Origin: an uncultured Lysobacteraceae bacterium
GTDB taxonomy: Bacteria; Pseudomonadota; Gammaproteobacteria; Xanthomonadales; Rhodanobacteraceae
Direction of reading: 5' to 3'
DNA length: 6,515 bases
Assembly: GCA_946482585.1 (NCBI GenBank)
Contig: CAMLSI010000313.1
Coordinates: 1-6,515, forward strand
Shown here: positions 1 through 5,557 of the stretch, piece after piece
Position numbering within the stretch: the first letter of the stretch is position 1
Layout: each line of letters opens with the position of its first letter
Position numbers and translations under genes: made by a program
The notes under the pieces: generated by a model
Databases searched by the model: none
What the model saw: only the letters and a program-made list of their open reading frames with translations
What the model was told of the DNA's origin: nothing

Positions 1-1
1 C

Positions 2-613
2 GGCAATTTCAACAACGAGAGCGTGCTCGTCGGCGCGACGCAGGCGGCGACCGCGGCGAATCCGTCGGTCTATCTCACCCGCTTCAACGCGGGCGGCTGC
101 GTGCCGGTCGCCCAGTCGGTCTGGCGCGATCTGCTCGACGGTGCGACGGCATTCGACGTCGTCGAATCGCCGCAGTTCACCGGCGCGCTCTCGCCGACGG
201 TGGTCGCGACCGGCACGATCGCCGGCACGAATACCGCGGGCGACGGCTTCGCATTGACCGCGAGCGACGCGAACCTCGGTCCGGTCGGCGGCCAGTACCG
301 CTACAGCACGCAGAGCCCGAGGCGCGAGACGCTGATGGCGATCGACAACAAGCGGGACCGTTTCGTGATGGCCGGCAGCACGTTCACCGACTGGGACGCG
401 AGCGGCGACGCGCAGGACTTCTATCTCGTGCAGACCGATCCGAACAAGAAGGATCAGTGCGTGCGCGAATGGGATTTCAGCTGGTCGCCGACGCAGCTGC
501 CGTACCAGGCGTTCACGCCGCCGATCAAGGTGCTGCAGGCGATGGCTGCGGTCGAGACGCAGGAAATCGTGGCGCATGACGAAGGGTATTGCTGCCAGCT
601 CGATCCGAACTGA
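2..613 (+). CDS. C-terminal part of a secreted repeat (beta-propeller-like) protein, 5' end outside window
   Basis: The frame is open from the left edge (first full codon at 2) to TGA at 611-613, giving 203 residues. The GTG at 23 lies inside the frame and is probably not the start. Two stretches resemble the short repeats of extracellular SBBP or delta-60 type propellers: NNESVLVGATQAATAANPSV followed by YLTRFNAGG, and FVMAGSTFTDWDASGDAQDF followed by YLVQTDPN. Each is a 'VxxGxT... Y/FYLxxxD/N' unit. The composition is rich in Thr, Ala, Gly and Asp. There are four Cys (one in GGC, one in DQC, and a CC pair near the end), which suits an exported protein with disulfides. No membrane segment or sorting motif is visible at the C-terminus. 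The function is unknown; a surface or extracellular role is inferred only from composition and repeats. The next gene converges on it with a 54-base gap. Confidence 0.75.
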   Translation, partial: GNFNNESVLVGATQAATAANPSVYLTRFNAGGCVPVAQSVWRDLLDGATAFDVVESPQFTGALSPTVVATGTIAGTNTAGDGFALTASDANLGPVGGQYRYSTQSPRRETLMAIDNKRDRFVMAGSTFTDWDASGDAQDFYLVQTDPNKKDQCVREWDFSWSPTQLPYQAFTPPIKVLQAMAAVETQEIVAHDEGYCCQLDPN

Positions 614-638
614 GCGTAGAGAGAGTCGTTGCGGAGTG

Positions 639-668
639 CCGCCGTCGCGCCGTGCGCGGCGGCGGTTT
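639..668 (+). terminator. Candidate intrinsic terminator after the left-edge gene
   Basis: A hairpin begins 26 bases past the stop at 613. The left arm 639-650 (CCGCCGTCGCGC) pairs with 654-665 (GCGCGGCGGCGG) around a three-base loop. That makes 12 pairs with one G-U wobble. TTT follows at 666-668. The U tract is short, so efficiency is uncertain. On the opposite strand the wobble becomes a C-A mismatch and no T run follows, so the structure favours the plus-strand gene. Confidence 0.45.
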
Positions 669-1666
669 CAATCGTCGCGGCCCCCCGCTCCGGGGGGCGG
701 CGCCGCGAAACTGCGCGCCCAGGCGCGGCGCAACTGGCGCGCCGACGCGAAGCCGCTGCGTTCGGCGACGCGTTCCATGTCGAGCGGTGTGGATTGCAAG
801 AGTTCGCGCGCCAGCGACACGCGCAGGCGATTGATGTAGTCGGGCACGCTCATGCCGGCGTGTTCGTTGAACAGGCGCGAGAGGTGGCGCGGACTCGTAT
901 TCGCGCGACGCGCGAGCGCGGCGAGGCTCCAGTCCTGCTGCGGCGCCGCGGCGACCGCGTCCTGCGCTCGGTGCACGGCCGGGTGAATGTGGTTGCGCCC
1001 TTCGAGCCACGGCGAAAGCTGCGGATCGCTGCCGCTGCGGCGCAGGTAGATCACGAGCTGGCGCGCGACCGCGGCGGCGCAGGCCGGTCCCGCGAGACGC
1101 GAGAGCCAATGCAGCAGCAGATCGACGCCCGCGGTGACACCGGCGCTGGTCCAGCAATTGCCGTCCTCGACGAACAGGCGGTTGTCGCAGACCCGCGCGT
1201 TCGGCGCGAGCAGCTTCAGCGCTGCCAGGCAGCTGAAATGCGTGGTGCAGGCGCGACCGTCGAGCAGCCCCGCGCGCGCCGCGAGCAGCGCGCCGGAACA
1301 GATCGACAGCAGCTGATGCGAATCGCGCAGGCGGGTTCGCAGCCAATCGACGATGCGGGCTTCGTCGGCTTCGTCTTCGCGGCGCGGCGGCGCCGGCGCG
1401 AACTGCACGATGTCGACGCTGCCGCTGACGAGGATCACGGCATCGTCCGGCAGCCGCGCGGGCAACGCCTCGAGCGCATCGAGCCGCAGTCCCGACGAAC
1501 TCGGCAGGCGTCGCCGCGCGGCGACGTAGCGGAGGTCGAAGCGAACCGCGTCCTGCTCGAGATTCGCGCGGCGCAGCACTTCGGCCGGGCCGGCGAGATC
1601 GAGCAGCAGGCAGCGCGGCGGCACGACCACCCACACGCTCACGATGCGGGCGGCCGCGGCTTTCAT
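668..1666 (-). CDS. GlxA family transcriptional regulator (DJ-1/PfpI domain plus AraC-type HTH)
   Basis: A 332-residue protein, normal length for the family. Residues about 8-190 form a DJ-1/PfpI class I amidotransferase-like domain. Visible marks are LLDLAGPAEVLRRAN (21-35), ICSGALLAARAGLLDGR (122-138) with Cys123 at the nucleophile-elbow position, TTHF (141-144), and WTSAGVTAGVDLLL (172-185). Residues about 230-325 form an AraC/XylS DNA-binding domain: WSLAALARRANTSPRHLSRLF is the first HTH, NRLRVSLARELLQST the linker helix, and MERVAERSGFASARQLRRAW the second HTH. In this family the N-terminal domain usually senses a ligand and is not known to be catalytic. The start ATG (1666-1664) overlaps the TGA of the upstream hydrolase gene as ATGA, so the two are probably co-transcribed and translationally coupled. 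The regulator likely controls its own operon; the effector is unknown. A GC-rich inverted repeat (680-698) lies within the last codons and has no T run. Confidence 0.93.
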   Translation of the reverse strand: MKAAAARIVSVWVVVPPRCLLLDLAGPAEVLRRANLEQDAVRFDLRYVAARRRLPSSSGLRLDALEALPARLPDDAVILVSGSVDIVQFAPAPPRREDEADEARIVDWLRTRLRDSHQLLSICSGALLAARAGLLDGRACTTHFSCLAALKLLAPNARVCDNRLFVEDGNCWTSAGVTAGVDLLLHWLSRLAGPACAAAVARQLVIYLRRSGSDPQLSPWLEGRNHIHPAVHRAQDAVAAAPQQDWSLAALARRANTSPRHLSRLFNEHAGMSVPDYINRLRVSLARELLQSTPLDMERVAERSGFASARQLRRAWARSFAAPPPGAGGRDD

Positions 1667-2226
1667 GCGGCGCGGCGCTCCGCACCGGCGAGTGCCTGTT
1701 CCACCGTGACGATGTGCGCGAAACGCTGATCGAGCACGAGTTCGGTGCGCGCCTTGATCTCCGCGGGACTCCAGTCGCGGCCGCGCGCGTCGCGCATCGC
1801 GAAGGTCAGCGTGGCTTCGCTGACGAAGTCCACCGCGTAGCCGAGATCGGAAGCGTGGCGTGTCGTCGTTTCGCAGCATTGCTCGGTGCGGATGCCGCTG
1901 ATCAGCAGACGCCGGATGCCGCGCTCGGTCAACCAGACATCGAGGCCGCTGCCGACGAGTGCGCTGTGGCGCGTCTTCCGGAACACTGCGTCGGCCTCGA
2001 CGCGCAGTGGCGCGAGCGCCTTCACCCATCCCGATGCGATCGAGAACGCGCCTTCGGGCTCGACATGGAAGATCTGCACGACCGGAATCTGCGCGCGCCG
2101 CGCGCCGTCGATCAGTGCCTGCTGGCGGTCGAAATACGCCGCACTGTCGGCATCGCTCCAGTACGGGCGATGGCGGAACGATTCCTGCGCGTCGATGACG
2201 ATGAGAGCGGTATCGGAATGAGACAT
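1663..2226 (-). CDS. Isochorismatase-family cysteine hydrolase
   Basis: A 187-residue cytoplasmic protein, typical length for the family. The expected triad is visible: Asp12 in LIVIDAQESF, Lys84 in VFRKTRHSAL, and the nucleophile Cys117 in SGIRTEQCCETTTRHASDLGY. The second Cys of the CC pair occupies the position normally held by Val. No signal peptide or membrane segment is seen. Family members hydrolyse amides or vinyl ethers (nicotinamide, ureidoacrylate, N-carbamoyl compounds, isochorismate); the sequence alone does not fix the substrate here. The ATG at 2226-2224 is preferred because a GGAG (2237-2234) sits seven bases upstream and the consensus DAQ motif begins a few residues in. The gene is first in an operon with the GlxA-type regulator, overlapping it by four bases. 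This suggests that the regulator responds to the enzyme's substrate or product. Confidence 0.93.
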   Translation of the reverse strand: MSHSDTALIVIDAQESFRHRPYWSDADSAAYFDRQQALIDGARRAQIPVVQIFHVEPEGAFSIASGWVKALAPLRVEADAVFRKTRHSALVGSGLDVWLTERGIRRLLISGIRTEQCCETTTRHASDLGYAVDFVSEATLTFAMRDARGRDWSPAEIKARTELVLDQRFAHIVTVEQALAGAERRAA

Positions 2227-2244
2227 GGCGTTGCTCCGTGGCGG

Positions 2245-2258
2245 GATGGTAAGCCATC
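2245..2258. promoter_or_regulatory. Small dyad GATGG-N4-CCATC upstream of the hydrolase, possible operator
   Basis: GATGG (2245-2249) and CCATC (2254-2258) form a perfect 5-base dyad around TAAG. On the minus strand the dyad overlaps TACCAT (2251-2246), a 4/6 match to a -10 element, just upstream of the hydrolase ribosome-binding site. No convincing -35 element was found. A regulator site here is possible, but AraC-type proteins usually bind direct repeats rather than short palindromes. This is a weak candidate. Confidence 0.2.
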
Positions 2259-2385
2259 TTCGCCGTCGCACGGTCGGCGCGAAACGCCGGGAGAGGACGG
2301 CGAGCGGACAAATAACGCCATCATCGTCGCGACGCTTTCCCGCGAATCGCCGCGAGCGTGCGCGGCGCATGCCGGGTGACGCGCG

Positions 2386-2414
2386 TTGTGCGCCGCCCGG
2401 ACGGCCACTACGAT
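2386..2414 (+). promoter_or_regulatory. Candidate sigma-70-type promoter before or within the deacetylase 5' end
   Basis: TTGTGC (2386-2391) and TACGAT (2409-2414) are separated by exactly 17 bases. The -10 element and its flank (CTACGATGCG) recur exactly in front of the membrane-protein gene at 4215-4224, again with a -35-like hexamer 17 bases upstream. The -10 element overlaps the ATG at 2413, so if this promoter is real the deacetylase must start further downstream. Confidence 0.35.
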
Positions 2415-3285
2415 GCGCGCGAACGCCGGCCGCGGCGTCGCCAGGAGCAGCGCCATCGCCGGGTCGTCCATTGCCGTCGCATCGTCTTCCGTGCATGCGC
2501 GGCCGCCGCGCCGTCCCTGGGCCTGGCTCGTCTGGTTCGCCGCCGCGCAGGTCGGCGGCGCGCTCGTCGTCGCCTGCGTCAGCTGGCCAGCCGGACTCGC
2601 GTTGATCCTGGGTACTCAGGCGCTGCTGTTCTGGGCCACGCTCTGGCCGCAGTCGCGGCTGTTGAGTCCCGTGCTCGTGCGGCTGCCTGCATCGGCGCGC
2701 ACGGTCTGGCTCACGATCGACGACGGGCCGTCGGACGACACGCTCGCACTGCTCGACCTGCTCGATCGCCGCGGCGCCCGGGCCTGTTTCTTTCTCGTCG
2801 GCGAGCGGGCCGCGGCTCGGCCGCAGCTCGTCGCCGAGATCGTGCGGCGCGGTCACGAGATCGGCAATCACAGTGCGACGCATCCGGAAAAGTGGTTCTG
2901 GGCGCTGCCGCCGCGCGCGATGCGCATGCAGATCGAGTCGGCGCAGCAGACGCTGACCGCGCTGACCGGCTGTCCGCCGCGCTGGTTCCGCGCCGTCGTG
3001 GGCATGGCCAATCCGTTCGTCGCCGCGGCATTGAAGCCGCTGGGCCTGACGCGCGTGGCCTGGTGCGCGCGCGGCTTCGATGCGCGCGAGGCCGATCCGG
3101 GCCGCGTGGTCGCGCGCATCGCGCGGGGGCTGCGGCCCGGCGCGATCGTGCTGCTGCACGAAGGTGCGCCGCATGGCCGCAACCTCGCGATCGCCGACGC
3201 GGTGCTCGTGCATCTCGCGCGCGAAGGCTATTCCTGCGTGCCGCCCGATGATGCCGCGGCACCGGGTGCGCCGGCGGTCGGCTAG
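2413..3285 (+). CDS. Membrane-anchored polysaccharide deacetylase (NodB homology, carbohydrate esterase family 4)
   Basis: A 290-residue protein if started at ATG 2413. After a Ser/Ala-rich head (1-35) come two hydrophobic stretches, about 36-57 and 59-77, that should anchor the protein in the inner membrane. The NodB domain follows: TIDDGP (101-106) with Asp103 the likely base and Asp104 a metal ligand; HSATH (153-157) with ligands His153 and His157; a motif-3 segment FRAVVGMANPF (192-202) with Arg193; WCARGFD (217-223); and IVLLHEG (245-251) with His249. The enzyme probably removes acetyl groups from an amino-sugar polymer or glycolipid at the envelope. The substrate is unknown. The start is uncertain: ATG 2413 lacks a good ribosome-binding site and coincides with a candidate -10 element; GTG 2491 (MHARPPRRPW) would give a tidier N-terminus; the only strong AGGAG (2443-2447) lies seven bases before an in-frame ATC at 2455. 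The stop TAG shares CTAG with the convergent methyltransferase stop. Confidence 0.88.
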   Translation: MRANAGRGVARSSAIAGSSIAVASSSVHARPPRRPWAWLVWFAAAQVGGALVVACVSWPAGLALILGTQALLFWATLWPQSRLLSPVLVRLPASARTVWLTIDDGPSDDTLALLDLLDRRGARACFFLVGERAAARPQLVAEIVRRGHEIGNHSATHPEKWFWALPPRAMRMQIESAQQTLTALTGCPPRWFRAVVGMANPFVAAALKPLGLTRVAWCARGFDAREADPGRVVARIARGLRPGAIVLLHEGAPHGRNLAIADAVLVHLAREGYSCVPPDDAAAPGAPAVG

Positions 3286-3980
3286 CCGGGCCGCGTCGCG
3301 ACGATGCGCCAGTTGTTGAACGGGGTTCGCCCGAACAGCGGCGAGAATTCGGTGTGCAGTCCGGCGGCGGCGAACCGTTGTGCGAGTGCGTCGCGTGCGG
3401 GATAGCGCGTCGGCCCCGCGTTCATCCAGCGCACCCAGCGCGAAAACTCGTCCACGCGGCGCGTGACGCGCGCGCGCCAGCTGTCGTCGTCGAGGCCGCT
3501 GCGCAGCACGAGGCGGGCACCCGGCGTCAGCATCGCGATCGCCGCATCGAGCAGCCGCTCCTGAGCCGGCGGCGGCAGGAACTGCAATACGTCGAGCAAC
3601 GCGACGTTGCCGCGGTGCTCGGGCAGGCTCGTCGCCAGATCCAGCGTTTCGAACCGCGTATCGGCGAGTCCGGCCGCTGTCGACGCGGCAGCGGCCTGCG
3701 CGATCTTGCGTGCGTCGTTGTCGACCCCGCGGTACGGCAGGGCCAGGCCGGCATGGCGCAGCGTGTGCGCGAGCAGGCCGAGACCGCAGCCGAGGTCGAG
3801 CAGCGGCGCCCGGCTGTCGCGCAGCACTTCGACGATGCCGCCGTAGAGCGGATCGGACGCGAGCTTCGAGCGCACGTAGTAGTAACGCGCACGATTGCCG
3901 TACCAGGGGACGGGCAGGAACGCGCGCGCGATCGTGCCGACATCGCGCCGGTTCAGCGCCCGTGCCGAGGTTGGCGTCAT
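3282..3980 (-). CDS. Class I SAM-dependent methyltransferase
   Basis: A 232-residue protein with a Rossmann methyltransferase core. Motif I is LLDLGCGLGLL (60-70), the acidic end of strand 2 is GVDND (85-89, Asp87), Asp114 sits in ETLDL, and ALLDVLQFLPP (128-138) and GARLVLRSGL (154-163) are later strands. The N-terminal part contains WYGNRARYYYVRSKLASDPLY (26-46), and the C-terminus has WMNAGP and FGRTPFNNWRIVA. I recall this combination from a group of small uncharacterised proteobacterial methyltransferases. The methyl acceptor is unknown. No membrane segment is seen. ATG 3980-3978 is preferred to the in-frame ATG at 4091, because the intervening 37 residues are Pro/Arg-rich and look non-coding. 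Neither start has a strong ribosome-binding site. The gene converges on the deacetylase with overlapping stops; their closeness may hint at a shared envelope-lipid or polysaccharide role, which is inference. Confidence 0.88.
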   Translation of the reverse strand: MTPTSARALNRRDVGTIARAFLPVPWYGNRARYYYVRSKLASDPLYGGIVEVLRDSRAPLLDLGCGLGLLAHTLRHAGLALPYRGVDNDARKIAQAAAASTAAGLADTRFETLDLATSLPEHRGNVALLDVLQFLPPPAQERLLDAAIAMLTPGARLVLRSGLDDDSWRARVTRRVDEFSRWVRWMNAGPTRYPARDALAQRFAAAGLHTEFSPLFGRTPFNNWRIVATRPG

Positions 3981-4100
3981 GCGGTCGTACCCGGGGCGGG
4001 GCTGGGGCGTTCGGTGGCGGTCACGGGATCTCCCTGGGGGCGCGCGGGCGTGCGGCGGTGGGTCGACCGGGACTGCAGGCCGAGGCGGCATCAGTCGCCG

Positions 4101-4106
4101 ATCATA
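4101..4106 (-). promoter_or_regulatory. Candidate -10 element (TATGAT) for the methyltransferase gene
   Basis: On the minus strand TATGAT matches five of six -10 consensus bases in otherwise very GC-rich DNA. The best -35-like hexamer (TTAGCG, 4131-4126) is at a long spacing of 19 bases. Transcription from here would give a leader of about 115 bases before ATG 3980. It would also start very close to the alternative in-frame ATG at 4091. Confidence 0.35.
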
Positions 4107-4192
4107 GCCGCGCTGCAGGCGCTCTCGCTAAGACACGCACGAAACGGCGCGGCGGCGCGGCGGCACTGCGCACGGACGGCAACGGCGACGCG

Positions 4193-4221
4193 ATGACGCC
4201 GCCGGTGCTCGACGCTACGAT
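4193..4221 (+). promoter_or_regulatory. Candidate sigma-70-type promoter for the membrane-protein gene
   Basis: ATGACG (4193-4198, four of six to TTGACA) and TACGAT (4216-4221, four of six to TATAAT) are separated by 17 bases. Expected initiation near 4228 gives a leader of about 57 bases before ATG 4285. The CTACGATGCG block is identical to the one at 2408-2417. Confidence 0.45.
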
Positions 4222-4284
4222 GCGGCGCCTTCTCGCGTACCGCCGACGACGGCGCCGGCCGTCCACTTCCTCTCAAGGAATGCC

Positions 4285-5058
4285 ATGTCTGTGCCATCGG
4301 AAAACGTCGAAACGAACCTGCTCTCCTCACTGCTCGGCGGCGCCGGCAATGCGGCGCTGATCGTCGCGCGGCACGTGCCGTTGCGTGCGGCGCTCTGGGC
4401 GCTGGGCGGCCTGCTGCTCGGCCTGCTCGCGGTCGCCGTTTCGCTCGCGCTCGGTGCCGCGACGCTCGAGGGGCCGGCTTCGCTCGACGGCGGCGCCGTC
4501 GCGATGTTGCGCGCCAGCCGCTACGTCGTGATGTTGCTGGTTCCGCTGGTCGGCTTCGTCGCGTTCGGCGCCCACGGATTCCAACGCGGCATCGCGCACG
4601 CGACGCTGGCGCTCGAGGCGCAGTGGGGTCTCATCGGCCGCATCGTCGGCACCACGGTCGCGCAGCTCGATCAGCAGGTCGGCACGCGGCTGGCCAACCT
4701 GCCGCTGGCGCAGGCCGAGGCGACGCTCAAGGCGCTCGTCGGTCGCGCGCTCGGCGACGATGCGGACGGCCGGCGCGGCTTCACGGGCTGGGTTCTGCGC
4801 ACGCTGCGCACGACGATCAAGGGCAAAGTCGAGACCTATCTGCTCAGCGCCTATCGCGCCGAAGTCACGGCGCAGGGCGGTGGCGGCATCGATCTCGCGA
4901 AGCTGCGCGACCGAGTCGTCGAGGAGGCGGCGGGGCATCTGCGCGAATCCCTGCTCGGACCGCTGAACCTGCAGTTTGCCGTGTTGCTGCTGCTGTTCGT
5001 CGGTCTCGGCGTCGGCTGGTTCCATCTCGCGCTCGCGATCGTCGCGCTGGCCACCTGA
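4285..5058 (+). CDS. Three-TM inner-membrane protein of unknown function
   Basis: A 257-residue protein that I do not recognise. The start is well supported: AAGGA (4275-4279) lies five bases before the ATG. Hydrophobic segments lie at about 34-58 (rich in Leu, Ala and Gly), 80-98 (RYVVMLLVPLVGFVAFGAH), and 231-255 (the C-terminal tail, nearly to the last residue). Between the second and third segments is a polar region of about 130 residues with many Ala, Leu, Arg, Glu and Gln, probably helical. It has heptad-like stretches at VAQLDQQVGTRLANLPLAQA and LAKLRDRVVEEAAGHLRESL, and a flexible Gly-rich spot TAQGGGGID (196-203). The many basic residues in it suggest it is cytoplasmic, so the N-terminus would be inside and the C-terminus outside. 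There are no Cys and no obvious catalytic motif. A scaffold or regulatory role is possible but unsupported. A small hairpin (5059-5073) follows the stop without a T run. Confidence 0.85.
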   Translation: MSVPSENVETNLLSSLLGGAGNAALIVARHVPLRAALWALGGLLLGLLAVAVSLALGAATLEGPASLDGGAVAMLRASRYVVMLLVPLVGFVAFGAHGFQRGIAHATLALEAQWGLIGRIVGTTVAQLDQQVGTRLANLPLAQAEATLKALVGRALGDDADGRRGFTGWVLRTLRTTIKGKVETYLLSAYRAEVTAQGGGGIDLAKLRDRVVEEAAGHLRESLLGPLNLQFAVLLLLFVGLGVGWFHLALAIVALAT

Positions 5059-5149
5059 GCCGGTCGCGCCGGCGATGCCGCCCGCAAGGACTTCCCGTGC
5101 GCACGCTTTGCTGCGATCGTCGGCAGGGCACGTCGTGCGGAGACCTTCG

Positions 5150-5542
5150 ATGAAAGCACTGTTGCTGTCATTGCTCTGGACCGGACAATCCGCTGCGGCC
5201 GATCCCTGCGCCGGTATCGAGCGCGGTATCGACGACGCGGCAAAAGCGCAGCTCGCTCCGCTGATCGGCCGTCACCTCGGCGTGCGCGGCGTGCGCATCG
5301 ACGAAGCGCTGCGCAGCGGCGAATGGCGCGCGTTCCTGGTCGGCGCCCGCGACGCGGACGACAGCGTCGTGCTGTATTCCGGCGACCCGCTGACGACGCG
5401 CCAGGTCGAGGCGATCGGCACGTTCGCGCTGCCCGAGGGCGAGAAGGCGATCCGCGCCTGGTTCGTCGCGAATCACGCCGCGATGCCGCTCGCGCTCGCG
5501 AGCTGTGTCGCGCAGCTCGCGGCGAAGGCGGCTTCGTCGTAG
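5150..5542 (+). CDS. Small exported protein of unknown function
   Basis: A 130-residue protein. It begins with a compact Sec signal peptide, MKALLLSLLWTGQSAAA, with likely cleavage after Ala17 (A-A-A/D-P-C), leaving a mature protein of about 113 residues. GGAG (5139-5142), seven bases before the ATG, supports the start. The mature part has two Cys, Cys20 and Cys119, at its two ends, likely a disulfide. Notable segments are SVVLYSGDPLTTRQVEAIG (72-90), IRAWFVANHAAMPLALASCV (101-120), and a preceding region AQLAPLIGRHLGVRGVRIDEAL. The pattern resembles, from memory, small uncharacterised proteobacterial proteins with an 'LFYxxDPL ... W ... P..LASCF' signature; no function is known to me. The protein is probably periplasmic. 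It lies 91 bases after the membrane-protein gene on the same strand and may be co-transcribed with it; I see no strong promoter in the gap. It converges on the peptidase gene with a 15-base gap. Confidence 0.82.
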   Translation: MKALLLSLLWTGQSAAADPCAGIERGIDDAAKAQLAPLIGRHLGVRGVRIDEALRSGEWRAFLVGARDADDSVVLYSGDPLTTRQVEAIGTFALPEGEKAIRAWFVANHAAMPLALASCVAQLAAKAASS

Positions 5543-5557
5543 TCCGGCGGATTGCTC

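Larger units (their letters stand above)
3981..4284. other. Divergent intergenic region between the methyltransferase and the membrane-protein gene
   Basis: These roughly 300 bases hold no gene I can support on either strand. The left part is G-rich on the plus strand, with three runs of four G separated by one and two bases (3993-4007). A fourth run at the right distance has only two G, so a canonical three-tetrad quadruplex is not supported. The centre and right carry candidate divergent promoter elements, listed separately. Confidence 0.6.

Noticed and set aside
525..1729. Long open frames on both strands over the regulator gene (for example 1685-525 minus and 629-1729 plus)
   Set aside because: Both are Arg/Ala-rich, lack recognisable domains, and overlay a gene with clear DJ-1 and AraC motifs. 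High GC content makes long stop-free antisense frames common.
1667..2311. N-terminal extension of the regulator frame up to 2311
   Set aside because: It runs through the hydrolase gene in a shifted frame, with Arg-rich translation. The regulator's own ATG at 1666 starts a canonical N-terminus.
2328..2364. Imperfect inverted repeat CGCGACGCT ... AGCGTGCGCG as an operator
   Set aside because: The arms need a bulge to pair and consist of GC-rich words expected often by chance in this DNA.
2227..3213. N-terminal extension of the hydrolase frame up to 3213
   Set aside because: It is antisense to the deacetylase and has no domain resemblance. ATG 2226 has a proper ribosome-binding site.
3993..4033. 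G-quadruplex in the divergent spacer
   Set aside because: Only three adjacent runs of four G are present. The next run within loop range has two G, so at best a weak two-tetrad form is possible.
3981..4091. Methyltransferase start at ATG 4091, possibly leaderless behind TATGAT
   Set aside because: The 37 added residues are Pro/Arg-rich and unlike a folded N-terminus. The distance from the -10 element to the ATG is slightly long for leaderless initiation. Not fully excluded.
3354..4196. 280-residue plus-strand frame antisense to the methyltransferase
   Set aside because: No motif is recognisable, and the opposite strand has a clear Rossmann methyltransferase.
4976..5149. Upstream extension of the small exported protein to 4976
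   Set aside because: It overlaps the end of the membrane-protein gene in another frame and would bury the clear signal peptide and its ribosome-binding site.
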